Positions 17,568 to 27,677 of a stretch of DNA of 64,000 nucleotides are shown here, piece after piece (the first letter of the stretch is position 1; each line of letters begins with the position of its first letter). Source of the DNA: Pseudomonadota bacterium (GTDB lineage Bacteria; Pseudomonadota; Alphaproteobacteria; Acetobacterales; Acetobacteraceae). The DNA is taken from contig JAJZBM010000001.1 of NCBI GenBank assembly GCA_021798915.1, positions 242,891-306,890 of the forward strand, given 5' to 3'. A model generated the notes under the pieces. The model saw only the letters and a program-made list of their open reading frames with translations. It did no database searches and was not told the origin of the DNA. The position numbers and the translations under genes are program-made.

Positions 17568-19616
17568 ATGACCGACCCCGGCAATCAGCTCCGCGACGCG
17601 CGTTCCCCCTATCTGCTCCAGCATGCCAATAATCCGGTGGCCTGGCGTCCCTGGGGGGAGAGCGCGCTGGCCGAGGCGCGGGCGAGCGGGCGGCCGATCC
17701 TGCTCTCCATCGGCTATGCCGCCTGCCATTGGTGCCACGTCATGGCGCATGAATCTTTCGAGGATCCGGGTATTGCGGCGCTGATCAACCGTGATTTCGT
17801 CGCCATCAAGGTCGATCGCGAAGAGCGCCCGGATATCGACCATCTCTACATGCAGGCGCTGCACGCGATGGGCGAGCAGGGTGGCTGGCCGCTGACCATG
17901 TTCCTGACCCCGGAGGGCGCGCCGTTCTGGGGGGGAACCTATTTTCCTCCCGCGCCACGCTGGGGCAAACCCTCTTTCCGCCAGGTGTTGGAGGCGCTCG
18001 CTGCCGCCTGGGAGAAAGACCGCGCGGCGATCACCAAAAGCGCCGCCGGCATGACCCAGGTGCTCGGTGCCATGGCGCGCGCCCATCCCGGCGGCGGGAT
18101 CATGCCGGAAGCCATCGCCCGCGCTGCGAACACGCTTCTCGCCGCCTGCGATCCGGTCGAGGGCGGGCTCCGTGGCGCGCCCAAATTTCCCAATGCGCCG
18201 ATTTTCCGCTTTCTCTGGCAGCAGGGAATGATCGGCGGCGATCGCACCTTCATCTCGGTGGTGGAATTGCTTCTGCGCAAGATGGCCTTGGGCGGCATCC
18301 ATGATCACCTCGGCGGCGGATTTGCCCGCTACGCGACCGACGCCGTCTGGCTGGTCCCGCATTTCGAGAAAATGCTTTACGACAACGCACAAATCCTTGA
18401 GTTGCTGAGCCTCGCCGCCTCCCACACGCCCAACCCCCTGCTCGCCGAAAGCGCCGCCGGCATCGTCGCCTGGCTCAGGCGCGACATGCGGGTGGCAATG
18501 CCCGTCGGCTCGGGAACCGGCGACCATGCGTTCGCCGCTTCCGAGGATGCCGACAGCGAAGGCGAGGAGGGGAAATTCTATGTCTGGCGCGAGTCCGAAA
18601 TCGATGCCGTGCTCGACGCCGACAGCGCCGCGTTCAAAGCCGCCTATGACGTGACCACCGCCGGTAACTGGGAGGGCCATACCATCCTCCGCCGCGTGAC
18701 GGAGCGCGGCAGCGAAGACGAGGAGGCCCGCCTCGCGCACGCACGCGAGCGCCTCCGCGCCCAACGCGCGCTTCGCATCCGCCCGGGACGTGACGACAAG
18801 GTACTCGCGGACTGGAATGGCCTGATGATCGCCGCGCTCGCCCGCGCGAGTAGCGCCTTTCGCGAACCCGATTGGCTCGCCGAGGCCAAAACCGCCTATC
18901 ACGCGCTGCTCGCCACGCTCGCCGGCGCCGATGGGCGGATCGCGCATGCCTGGCGCGCGGGGGATATTTTCGCCGCCGGCCTCCTCGATGATCAGGCGGC
19001 AATGGCGCGCGCCGCCCTCGCGCTCTTCGAGGCGACCGGCGATCCCGCCTATCAGGCCGATGCCGAGCGCCTCGCCGAGGCCGCATGTCACTGGTTCGGC
19101 GATGGCGCCGGCGCCTTTTACACGACCGCCGCCGATGCGACCGATATCCCGCTCGGCGCCGAAATCCGCCCCCGCATCGTCGCCGACAACGCGACGCCGT
19201 CAGGCAACGGCCTGATGGCGGAGGTTTTCGCGCGCCTTTTCCACATTACCGGGGCACCGCTCTGGCGCGAGCGGGCCGAGGCGACGCTGGCGGCGTTCAG
19301 CGGCCGGGAAGAGATGCTTCAGGCTTGCCCGACCCTGCTCGCCGCCGCATCCCTCCTCGTCGAAGGGGGCACGATCGTGGTGACCGGCCCAATGGCCGAC
19401 CCGGCGGCCGCTTCCCTCCTCGCCACCGCCCGCGCGAACCCCGATCCGACACTCGCCGTGCTCGCAATCGGCCCAGAGACGGAGATTTCGCCCGCCCATC
19501 CGGCGGCCGGCAAAGCCGGTGCCAGCCCGGCGGCGATGCTCTGCCGCCGTCAGACCTGCGGCCTTCCGGTCACGACACCGGCGGCGCTCGCCGCCTTGAT
19601 CGCGCCCAACGCTTGA
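17568..19616 (+). CDS. Thioredoxin domain-containing protein, DUF255 / YyaL family
   Basis: A 682-residue protein of the DUF255 family, related to human SPATA20. The N-terminal thioredoxin-like domain has '[14 protein letters not shown]', the redox-type motif '[17 protein letters not shown]' and '[13 protein letters not shown]' followed by '[13 protein letters not shown]'. The remainder resembles an alpha/alpha barrel of glycosidase type ('[26 protein letters not shown]'). The cellular role of the family is not established. The upstream gap holds the double hairpin element; ogt follows about 85 bases downstream. Confidence 0.93.
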   Translation: MTDPGNQLRDARSPYLLQHANNPVAWRPWGESALAEARASGRPILLSIGYAACHWCHVMAHESFEDPGIAALINRDFVAIKVDREERPDIDHLYMQALHAMGEQGGWPLTMFLTPEGAPFWGGTYFPPAPRWGKPSFRQVLEALAAAWEKDRAAITKSAAGMTQVLGAMARAHPGGGIMPEAIARAANTLLAACDPVEGGLRGAPKFPNAPIFRFLWQQGMIGGDRTFISVVELLLRKMALGGIHDHLGGGFARYATDAVWLVPHFEKMLYDNAQILELLSLAASHTPNPLLAESAAGIVAWLRRDMRVAMPVGSGTGDHAFAASEDADSEGEEGKFYVWRESEIDAVLDADSAAFKAAYDVTTAGNWEGHTILRRVTERGSEDEEARLAHARERLRAQRALRIRPGRDDKVLADWNGLMIAALARASSAFREPDWLAEAKTAYHALLATLAGADGRIAHAWRAGDIFAAGLLDDQAAMARAALALFEATGDPAYQADAERLAEAACHWFGDGAGAFYTTAADATDIPLGAEIRPRIVADNATPSGNGLMAEVFARLFHITGAPLWRERAEATLAAFSGREEMLQACPTLLAAASLLVEGGTIVVTGPMADPAAASLLATARANPDPTLAVLAIGPETEISPAHPAAGKAGASPAAMLCRRQTCGLPVTTPAALAALIAPNA

Positions 19617-19702
19617 CAAGCGGCGCGCGGGGGGCTCGCATCCGGCCTCGCTCGACGCCGGACGACCAGCGCCAGGCCAAAGAGAGGGGGAAAGAACGAC
19701 CG

Positions 19703-20188
19703 ATGCCGCAACTCTCGCTGCATACGCCGATCGGCGACCTCACCCTTTCGGAGGAGGCAGGTGCGCTGGTGGCGCTCGATTGGGGCTGGGGACGTGATCA
19801 GACGCCGACGCCGCTCCTCGCCCGGGCGCGGGCGCGTTTGCAGGATTATTTTGATGGCGTACTGGCGGCGGCAGAGTTCGATCTACCCCTCGCGCCAAGC
19901 GGCACCGCGTTTCAGCGCCGCGTCTGGGCCGAACTCCGCCGCATTCCGCCGGGCGTGACCCGCACTTATGGCGAACTCGCGCAAGCCGTGCACAGCGCCG
20001 CCCGCGCCGTCGGCCAAGCCAACGGCGCCAATCCGCTGCCCATTCTCATCCCCTGCCATCGCGTGGTGGCGGCGGGCGGGCTCGGCGGCTATTCCGCCCC
20101 GGGCGGGATCGAGACCAAGACCTGGCTGCTCGACCATGAGCGGCGCCTGACCCAACCCTTTCCCTCCGGCGCGACCGCCGGGCATTGA
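19703..20188 (+). CDS. ogt: Methylated-DNA--protein-cysteine methyltransferase
   Basis: Suicide enzyme that moves methyl groups from O6-methylguanine to its own cysteine. The 161-residue protein contains the active-site 'PILIPCHRVV' and the DNA-binding 'GTAFQRRVWAELRRIPPGVTRTYGELA'. I placed the start at the ATG at 19703 after the GAGGGGG ribosome-binding region; the much longer open frame upstream reads antisense to nothing sensible and overlaps the DUF255 gene. The quinone oxidoreductase gene begins 11 bases after the stop. Confidence 0.94.
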   Translation: MPQLSLHTPIGDLTLSEEAGALVALDWGWGRDQTPTPLLARARARLQDYFDGVLAAAEFDLPLAPSGTAFQRRVWAELRRIPPGVTRTYGELAQAVHSAARAVGQANGANPLPILIPCHRVVAAGGLGGYSAPGGIETKTWLLDHERRLTQPFPSGATAGH

Positions 20189-20199
20189 CGGAGATCGAC

Positions 20200-21174
20200 A
20201 TGACGCACGCGATCCGCATCCACACCCATGGCGGCCCGGAGGTGATGCGCTGGGAGGAAGTGCCACTGCCCGAACCCGGCGCCGGCGAGGCGCGGGTCCG
20301 CCATGAGGCGGTCGGGCTCAATTACATCGATGTCTATTACCGCACCGGGCTCTACAAATCCCCCGCTATGCCGGCGACGCTGGGCATGGAGGGCGCCGGG
20401 GTGGTCACCGCGATCGGGCCTGGGGTCGGCCATCTCGTGGTCGGCGACCGTGTCGCCTACGCCTCAGGGCCGATCGGTGCTTACGCGACCGAACGCTGCA
20501 TCGCCGCCGACCGGCTGGTGAAGCTGCCCGACGCGATCGATTTCCGCACCGCCGCGGCGATGATGCTGCAAGGAATGACGGCGCAATACCTGCTGCGCCG
20601 CACCTATGTCGTCAAACCCGGCGATACCATCGTGGTCCACGCCGCCGCTGGCGGGGTCGGCCTGATCATGTGCCAATGGGGCAAGCATCTCGGGGCGCGG
20701 GTGATCGGCGTCGTTTCGACGCAAGCGAAAGCCGAACTCGCCCGCGCCCATGGCGCTGCCGAAGTGGTGGTCGGCTATGAGCGCCTGCCCGAGGAGGTCA
20801 AGCGCATCACCGGCGGGGCGATGGTGCCGGTGGTCTATGACAGCATCGGCAAGGACAGTTTCATGGCGAGCCTCGACAGCCTCGCCCCGCTTGGGCTGAT
20901 GGTCAGCTTCGGCAACGCCTCCGGCCCGGTCGGCCCGATCGATGTCGGGATGCTCGGCGCCAAGGGCAGCCTCTATCTCACCCGCCCGAGTCTCGCGACC
21001 TACACCGCGAAACACGCCGATCTGGAGCGGAGCGCCCAGGATCTGTTCGAGGTGGTACGAAACGGCGCGGTCAAAATCATGGTCAACCAGACGTTTCCCC
21101 TGCGCGAGGCAGCGGCGGCCCATCAGGCGCTGGAAGCCCGCCAGACCACCGGCAGCACGGTATTACTGCCCTAA
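20200..21174 (+). CDS. Quinone oxidoreductase, zinc-less MDR family (Qor type)
   Basis: NADPH:quinone reductase-like member of the medium-chain dehydrogenase superfamily, 324 residues. Landmarks are 'EAVGLNYIDVYYRTGLY' in the GroES-like N-terminal domain and the nucleotide-binding 'VHAAAGGVGLIMCQWGKHLGARVIG' (about residues 143-167). The zinc-binding cysteines of classical alcohol dehydrogenases are absent. GGAG six bases upstream selects the ATG at 20200 over a TTG at 20185. It is probably co-transcribed with ogt. Confidence 0.92.
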   Translation: MTHAIRIHTHGGPEVMRWEEVPLPEPGAGEARVRHEAVGLNYIDVYYRTGLYKSPAMPATLGMEGAGVVTAIGPGVGHLVVGDRVAYASGPIGAYATERCIAADRLVKLPDAIDFRTAAAMMLQGMTAQYLLRRTYVVKPGDTIVVHAAAGGVGLIMCQWGKHLGARVIGVVSTQAKAELARAHGAAEVVVGYERLPEEVKRITGGAMVPVVYDSIGKDSFMASLDSLAPLGLMVSFGNASGPVGPIDVGMLGAKGSLYLTRPSLATYTAKHADLERSAQDLFEVVRNGAVKIMVNQTFPLREAAAAHQALEARQTTGSTVLLP

Positions 21175-21192
21175 AATACAAAAATTTTTTTG

Positions 21193-21217
21193 CTTCTTTT
21201 TTTATAAAAAAGAAGCT
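21193..21217. repeat. AT-rich palindrome after the quinone oxidoreductase gene
   Basis: Perfect 11-bp inverted repeat GCTTCTTTTTT / AAAAAAGAAGC with a TAT loop, in a very AT-rich patch of an otherwise GC-rich genome. It begins 19 bases after the stop codon. It may be a terminator or a copy of a dispersed element like the one at 17470. Confidence 0.75.
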
Positions 21218-21248
21218 CTTGCCTTGGCTTTGTTGGGGAGCGGACACG

Positions 21249-21274
21249 AAAACGGCGGGCCCGAAGGCCCGCCG
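21249..21274 (-). terminator. Intrinsic terminator downstream of groEL
   Basis: Perfect 9-bp GC stem CGGCGGGCC / GGCCCGCCG with a four-base loop, followed on the minus strand by TTTT. It lies about 60 bases past the groEL stop. Confidence 0.85.
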
Positions 21275-21331
21275 CGTGACGTGAGCATGGTCCCGGCCAC
21301 GCCGCGCGATGGCGGCGCGGCCGGGGGCCGA

Positions 21332-23002
<1,671 letters not shown>

Positions 23003-23019
23003 TTACGCGGCGGGCTGTG

Positions 23020-23334
23020 TCAGGCGGCCTTTTTCTTGGCCGTGCTGCCCTCGATCACGCCCATCACGTCGGATTCCTTCATGATCAGCAGCTCCTCGCC
23101 GTCGAGCTTGACCTCGGTGCCCGACCATTTGCCGAACAGCACGATATCGCCGGCCTTGACGTCGAGCGCCACCAGCTCGCCGCGCTCGTTGCGGGCGCCG
23201 GGGCCGACGGCGACGATCTCGCCTTCCATCGGCTTTTCCTTGGCGGTATCGGGGATGATGATGCCGCCGGCGGTCTTTTCCTCGGCGTTGAGGCGCCGGA
23301 CCACGACCCGGTCGTGCAGGGGACGGAACTTCAT
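23020..23334 (-). CDS. groES: 10-kDa co-chaperonin GroES
   Basis: Heptameric lid of GroEL. The 104-residue protein starts '[25 protein letters not shown]', has the mobile loop with '[12 protein letters not shown]' and the family's '[15 protein letters not shown]'. It is the first gene of groES-groEL. A sigma70-type promoter and two CIRCE operators lie 70-165 bases upstream. Confidence 0.97.
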   Translation of the reverse strand: MKFRPLHDRVVVRRLNAEEKTAGGIIIPDTAKEKPMEGEIVAVGPGARNERGELVALDVKAGDIVLFGKWSGTEVKLDGEELLIMKESDVMGVIEGSTAKKKAA

Positions 23335-23405
23335 GCGGATCGCTCCTGAAATTTCTGTTGCGTTGGGGCCAATATGCGCCGCTCACCCGCTCGGGAGCCG
23401 GCGCG

Positions 23406-23432
23406 TTGGCACTCCCCCTTGGAGAGTGCTAG
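23406..23432. promoter_or_regulatory. CIRCE operator 1 (HrcA site) at the groES start region
   Basis: TTGGCACTC, nine bases, GAGTGCTAG: one mismatch per arm to the CIRCE consensus TTAGCACTC-N9-GAGTGCTAA. It lies just downstream of the -10 element, where bound HrcA would block transcription. Confidence 0.92.
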
Positions 23433-23433
23433 C

Positions 23434-23462
23434 GATTTAGGAGGGTGGTGCCGGCCTGTCAA
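23434..23462 (-). promoter_or_regulatory. Predicted sigma70-type promoter of groES-groEL
   Basis: On the minus strand TTGACA (23462-23457) is followed by a 17-base spacer and TAAATC (23439-23434). The CIRCE 1 operator begins right after the -10, so the start of transcription would fall inside it. Confidence 0.7.
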
Positions 23463-23469
23463 GCGTTTG

Positions 23470-23496
23470 GCAGCACTCTTCCTAAATGAGTGCTAA
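23470..23496. promoter_or_regulatory. CIRCE operator 2 upstream of the groES promoter
   Basis: GCAGCACTC, nine bases, GAGTGCTAA. The right arm is a perfect consensus arm and the left differs by two outer bases. It sits immediately upstream of the groES -35 element, toward the divergent usg-like gene. Confidence 0.88.
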
Positions 23497-23616
23497 GATC
23501 ATGATTTCATGACGTTTTTTATTGAAACGGCACAGCGTTCGGCTACCATCGCCCGATCCGCCCGGGCCGGATGCCGCGCGGGCGGGGATGGTGAAGACCC
23601 AGCCGGAGAGCCGAGC

Positions 23617-23877
23617 ATGAATCTATCCAGCCAGTTGCGGAATTATCGCCTGACCACCGCCGAAATCCTCTACCACATGCCGGACCATCCCGGCGTCCTG
23701 CAAAGCTTCGTCTGGCAGGATCTCGACCTCGCGCCGCGCTTTCCGGTTCTGCGCCGCTTTCTCGATTTCTGGCGCCGCGACATCGAGGGGCGGCTCCATT
23801 CGGTGCGCGTCGCCTCGGCGGCGCTGGTCACCCCGGGGGAAATCCGCGCCGCCGGGCATCTTCTGCATCTTCATTAG
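23617..23877 (+). CDS. Usg-like family protein
   Basis: An 86-residue protein matching the small alphaproteobacterial Usg-like family through 'YRLTTAEILYHMPDHPGVLQ', 'FVWQDLDLAPRFP' and 'RFLDFWRRDIEGRLHSVRVA'. The ATG at 23617 follows GGAGAG by six bases. The biochemical function is unknown to me. It is divergent from groES and shares the CIRCE-bearing intergenic region, and its last 50 bases overlap the convergent TVP38 gene. Confidence 0.85.
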   Translation: MNLSSQLRNYRLTTAEILYHMPDHPGVLQSFVWQDLDLAPRFPVLRRFLDFWRRDIEGRLHSVRVASAALVTPGEIRAAGHLLHLH

Positions 23878-24532
23878 GCGTGGGGGCGGCGCGCCAGAGT
23901 GCGAGGCCAAGCCCGGCGGCGGCAGCGAACAGGCCGAGCCCGAGCCCGAGACGCAGCCACAAGCCGAGTGCAACACCGCCGCCGAGGAGGACGAAGATCA
24001 CCGTCTGCGGCAGATAGCCGAGCAGGCTCGCGGCCAGGAACGGCATCGCGGCGAGGCCGGCGGTGCCGGCCGCGACAGTGAGCGCGAGGTTATTGCCGAT
24101 CGGCAGCAACCGCAGCATCAGCGTCGCGCGAAACGGCGCGGCGAGCAGGCGCTTCGTCACGCGCTGCCCACGGCCGGTGATGATCCGCCGGCGGAGATCC
24201 GGCCCGGCCAGCGCCCGCGCCCAGAAAAAATCCACCGCACAGCCCAGCATCTGCGCCGCCATCGCGACGGCGAGGCCGCGCCAGGCGCCGAAGCCGAAGC
24301 CGGCGGCAAAAGCCACCGCCTGGCGCGGCACCCCGATCGCGGCAGCGAGCCCACTGACGATGATAAAAACGCCCCCGCCGCCGGCTTGCGCGAGCCGGCC
24401 CAGCACCGCGCTCCCTTGCGGCAGCAGGCGCCAGGCGAACCCAGTGGCGAGCAGACCGGCGAGCAGCAGCATCGGGCGCCAGATCAGCGCCCACCATCGC
24501 GGTGGGGAAAGCCTGGGTGCGCGGTCGGCCAT
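23828..24532 (-). CDS. TVP38/TMEM64 family membrane protein (DedA superfamily)
   Basis: A 234-residue polytopic membrane protein. The family core is visible as 'GVPRQAVAFAAGFGFGAWRGLAVAM' and 'FRATLMLRLLPIGNNLALTVAAGTAGL', with four or more further hydrophobic segments. Members of this superfamily are implicated in lipid or solute transport, but the substrate cannot be read from sequence. Its 3' end overlaps that of the usg-like gene by 50 bases on the opposite strand. Confidence 0.88.
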   Translation of the reverse strand: MADRAPRLSPPRWWALIWRPMLLLAGLLATGFAWRLLPQGSAVLGRLAQAGGGGVFIIVSGLAAAIGVPRQAVAFAAGFGFGAWRGLAVAMAAQMLGCAVDFFWARALAGPDLRRRIITGRGQRVTKRLLAAPFRATLMLRLLPIGNNLALTVAAGTAGLAAMPFLAASLLGYLPQTVIFVLLGGGVALGLWLRLGLGLGLFAAAAGLGLALWRAAPTPNEDAEDARRRGFPPG

Positions 24533-24550
24533 CGCGGCGGCGCGCGGGGC

Positions 24551-24931
24551 TCAGAGCGCCAGCATCTGTCCGCTGCCGACGGCGGCGAAAAACGTCGCGA
24601 CCCCGGCGATCTCGACCCCGGGGAGCAGCGCCCCGGGCGCGATCGCGGCGGCGGCGAGCCCGGCCTCGCAGGCGATCAGCCGCACGCCGAGTTCCCGCGC
24701 CGCGTCACGCAATTCCGCCAGACCGGCAACCCCGCGCGCGGTGATGCGCGCCTCGCGCCCGCCATCGGCGAGCCCCGACCAATCGGCGCACAAGGCATGG
24801 CAGCCGTCATTGGTCGCGAACAGGGTGACCGCGCGCCCGAGCGCCGCCGCCGCGCTCGCCAGCACGAAGGCGTAATGCGCCCGCTCATGCGTGCCGGCGA
24901 GGAGAAGAATGCCGAGCGGCTCAACCGACAC
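24551..24931 (-). CDS. DsrE/F-like family protein
   Basis: A 126-residue protein with the DsrE-like pattern 'ILLLAGTHERAHYAFVLASAAAALGRAVTLFAT' and a C-terminal 'GVRLIACEAGLAAAAI' containing a cysteine at the usual position. Relatives bind or relay sulfur or act as small oligomeric accessory proteins. I use the GTG at 24931, which overlaps the moeB stop by 11 bases; longer frames run through moeB. Coupling to moeB suggests a link to sulfur-carrier activation, but that is an inference. Confidence 0.8.
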   Translation of the reverse strand: MSVEPLGILLLAGTHERAHYAFVLASAAAALGRAVTLFATNDGCHALCADWSGLADGGREARITARGVAGLAELRDAARELGVRLIACEAGLAAAAIAPGALLPGVEIAGVATFFAAVGSGQMLAL

Positions 24932-25724
24932 AGACCGTCTCCGCCGCCGCGGTGAGCGTGGTGATTTTCGGATGCGCGCCGCACAGGGCGCAATCCGGGT
25001 CGCGCCGCAGGGTGATGGTGCGAAACCGTGTCGCCAGCGCGTCCCACAGCAAAAGCCGCCCGGCGAGGCTTTCACCGATGCCGGTGATCTCCTTCAGCAC
25101 TTCGGTCGCCTGCAACGTCCCCATCACCCCGGTGACGGCGCCGAGGACGCCGGCTTCGCTGCAACTCGGTGCGAGCCCCGGCGGCGGCGGTTCGGGATAG
25201 AGGCAGCGATAACAGGGGCCATCGGGGCGGAAAACCGCGAGCTGGCCCTCAAAACGGAGCACGGCGGCGGAAACCAGGATGCGGCGCGCGAGCACGCAGG
25301 CATCGGCGACCAGGAAGCGGGTTCCGAAATTATCCGACCCGTCGCAGACGATGTCGTAATCCGCGACCAGCGCCAGGGCATTCTCGGCGGTGAGGCGGAA
25401 ATCATGCTCGACGACGGTGACCAGCGGGTTGAGCGCGCGCGCCGCCGCCGCCGCCGAGCGCGTCTTGGCCATGCCGAGCCGCGCCGTCGCGTGCGCGATC
25501 TGGCGCTGGAGATTGGACAATTCCACCCGGTCGTCATCGATCAGGCCGATCCGCCCGACCCCGGCGGCGGCGAGATAAAGGAGCAGCGGCGAGCCGAGGC
25601 CGCCGGCGCCGATGATCAGGACGCTTGCCGCGCGAAGCCGCGCCTGGCCGGTCGCGCCGACCTCGCCGAGGAGGATATGGCGGGAATAGCGCTGGAGTTC
25701 GTCTTCGCTGAAATCGAGGGTCAT
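24921..25724 (-). CDS. moeB: Sulfur-carrier adenylyltransferase, ThiF/MoeB/HesA family
   Basis: E1-like enzyme that adenylates the C-terminus of MoaD or ThiS. The 267 residues include the ATP-binding '[22 protein letters not shown]' (about residues 37-58), '[13 protein letters not shown]', '[14 protein letters not shown]' and two zinc-binding CxxC pairs ('CYRCLYPE' and 'CALCGAHP'). No rhodanese domain is fused. The start is the ATG at 25724. The family member could serve MoaD or ThiS; moaD at 2610 is a possible partner. Confidence 0.92.
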   Translation of the reverse strand: MTLDFSEDELQRYSRHILLGEVGATGQARLRAASVLIIGAGGLGSPLLLYLAAAGVGRIGLIDDDRVELSNLQRQIAHATARLGMAKTRSAAAAARALNPLVTVVEHDFRLTAENALALVADYDIVCDGSDNFGTRFLVADACVLARRILVSAAVLRFEGQLAVFRPDGPCYRCLYPEPPPPGLAPSCSEAGVLGAVTGVMGTLQATEVLKEITGIGESLAGRLLLWDALATRFRTITLRRDPDCALCGAHPKITTLTAAAETVCVG

Positions 25725-25803
25725 GCCGCTTTCCCGCCGCCGAGGTTGCCAAGCGAGATATAGGGCATTGCCAGCCGGGATCGAAGGGCGGCAAGAAGGC
25801 GCC

Positions 25804-26505
25804 ATGGACGCGAACCCCGATCACGCGCTGGTGCTGTTCTCGGGCGGGCAGGATTCGACGATCTGTCTAGCCTGGGCGCTCGAGCGCTATCCGCATGTCG
25901 AAACCATCGGCTTCCGCTATGGCCAGCGCCACGCGGTCGAACTCGCCTGCCGGCCGGTGATCCGGGAGAAGCTCGCGGGTCTCGGGTTTCCGGGCCGGCT
26001 CGGGGCGGATCATGTGATCGATCTCGGGCCGGCGATGGCGGCCATCGGCGAGACCGCGCTGACCAGCAATGCGGCGATCGGGCGCGGCGCAGACGGGCTT
26101 CCCAACACCTTCGTCCCCGGCCGCAATCTGCTCTTTCTCACCCTCGCCGCGGCGCTGGCGGCGCGGCGTGATCTCCGCCGGATCATTGGCGGCATGTGCG
26201 AGACCGATTATTCCGGCTATCCCGATTGCCGTGACGACACCATCAAGGCCATGCAAGTCGCGCTCAATCTCGGGATGAGCCGGCATTTCGTGCTCGAAAC
26301 CCCGCTGATGTGGCTCTCCAAGGCCGAGAGCTGGCATCTCGCCCGGGACCTCGGCGGCGAGGCGCTGGTCGCGCTGATCGTCGAGGAGACGCATACCTGC
26401 TATCTCGGCGAACGCGGCGCGCGGCATGATTGGGGGCATGGCTGCGGCACCTGTCCCGCCTGCGTTTTGCGTGAAGCCGGCTATCGCGTCTTTCGCGGCG
26501 GCTGA
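25804..26505 (+). CDS. queC: 7-cyano-7-deazaguanine synthase QueC
   Basis: Converts 7-carboxy-7-deazaguanine to preQ0 for queuosine synthesis. The 233 residues contain the PP-loop '[17 protein letters not shown]' (about residues 9-25), '[15 protein letters not shown]' and the zinc site '[16 protein letters not shown]'. The ATG at 25804 gives the usual family length. It is divergent from moeB with about 80 bases between starts. Confidence 0.95.
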   Translation: MDANPDHALVLFSGGQDSTICLAWALERYPHVETIGFRYGQRHAVELACRPVIREKLAGLGFPGRLGADHVIDLGPAMAAIGETALTSNAAIGRGADGLPNTFVPGRNLLFLTLAAALAARRDLRRIIGGMCETDYSGYPDCRDDTIKAMQVALNLGMSRHFVLETPLMWLSKAESWHLARDLGGEALVALIVEETHTCYLGERGARHDWGHGCGTCPACVLREAGYRVFRGG

Positions 26506-26534
26506 TTTCCGCTGGCACGTGGAAATCCCGGCAC

Positions 26535-27677
26535 GTGAAAATCATCGAAATCACCAGTGTCGACTACGCCCTCTGGCATTTCGTGATGCCATTGATGCGG
26601 GCCATGCGGGATGCCGGGCACGAGGTGATCGGCGTCTGCGCGGAGGGGCCGCATCTCGCCGAGGCACGCGCGGAGGGGTTTCGCATCCTCACCGTCCCGA
26701 TGGCGCGCAGCCTCTCGCCGGTGGCGCAATGGCGGGCATTCCGGGCGCTTTTCATCCTGCTGCGGGCGGAAAAACCCGATCTCGTGCATGGCCACATGCC
26801 GATCAGTGGCCTCCTCGCGCGGTTTGCCGCCCGCCTCGCCGGCGTCCCGCGCATCGCCTATACCTGCCACGGGTTTCTGTTCAACCAGCCGGGGCCGCTC
26901 TGGCGCCGCGGCCTCGCCTTGGCACTGGAATGGCTCGGCGGGCGGGTGACCGACATCTATTTCACGGTCTCGCGCGAGGAGGCCGCCGATGCCAGGCGGC
27001 TTCGCATCGCGCGCGCGCCGATCGCGATCGGCAATGGCCGCGATCCGGCGCGGTTTCGCCCCGATCCGGCGGCGCGGGCGCGCATCCGCGCCGAACTCGG
27101 CGTTCCCGAGGATCGCGTCGTCGTCATCATCATCTCGCGCCTCGTCCGCCATAAGGGCCATCCCGAATTGCTGGCGGCGATGCGCGCGGTCACGGACGCC
27201 GAATTATGGGTGGTCGGCGAGCGTCTCGCGACCGATCACGGCGTCGATCTCGAACCCGCTTTCGCTGCCTCCGGGCTCGGTGCGCGGCTCCGCCGGCTCG
27301 GCTACCGCGCCGATATTCCGGCGCTGCTCGCTTGCGCCGATATTTTCGCCCTGCCCAGCCATTTCGAGGGCCTGCCGATGTCGGTGATCGAGGCGATGCT
27401 GTGCGCGCTGCCGGTGGTCGCGACCGCCATCCGCGGCCCGCGCGAGCAGGTGATCGAGGGGGAGACCGGGTTCCTCGTCCCGCCACGCGAGATCGCCCCG
27501 CTCGCCGCCGCCCTCGCCCGCCTTGCCGCCGATCCCGCGCTTCGCGCCCGCATGGGCCAGGCGGCGCGGGCGCGGGCGGAGGCGCTCTATGACGAGGCCA
27601 AGGTGATCGCGCGCACGCTTGAGCATCTCGGCCTCTCGGTCTATGCCGCGCGCAGCCAAGCCGGAGACAAGACATGA
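26535..27677 (+). CDS. Glycosyltransferase, GT4 type
   Basis: A 380-residue GT-B fold glycosyltransferase. The N-terminal half has '[22 protein letters not shown]'; the C-terminal half carries the GT4 pattern '[21 protein letters not shown]' and the EX7E motif in '[14 protein letters not shown]' (about residue 280). The start is GTG at 26535, 29 bases after queC. The stop overlaps purH by four bases, so the two genes are coupled even though the functions look unrelated. Donor and acceptor sugars cannot be inferred. Confidence 0.88.
   Translation: MKIIEITSVDYALWHFVMPLMRAMRDAGHEVIGVCAEGPHLAEARAEGFRILTVPMARSLSPVAQWRAFRALFILLRAEKPDLVHGHMPISGLLARFAARLAGVPRIAYTCHGFLFNQPGPLWRRGLALALEWLGGRVTDIYFTVSREEAADARRLRIARAPIAIGNGRDPARFRPDPAARARIRAELGVPEDRVVVIIISRLVRHKGHPELLAAMRAVTDAELWVVGERLATDHGVDLEPAFAASGLGARLRRLGYRADIPALLACADIFALPSHFEGLPMSVIEAMLCALPVVATAIRGPREQVIEGETGFLVPPREIAPLAAALARLAADPALRARMGQAARARAEALYDEAKVIARTLEHLGLSVYAARSQAGDKT

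Noticed and set aside
26531..26545. CACGTG sequences resembling half parS sites near the glycosyltransferase start
   Set aside because: Only the six-base core matches; the flanking GTTT and AAAC are absent.
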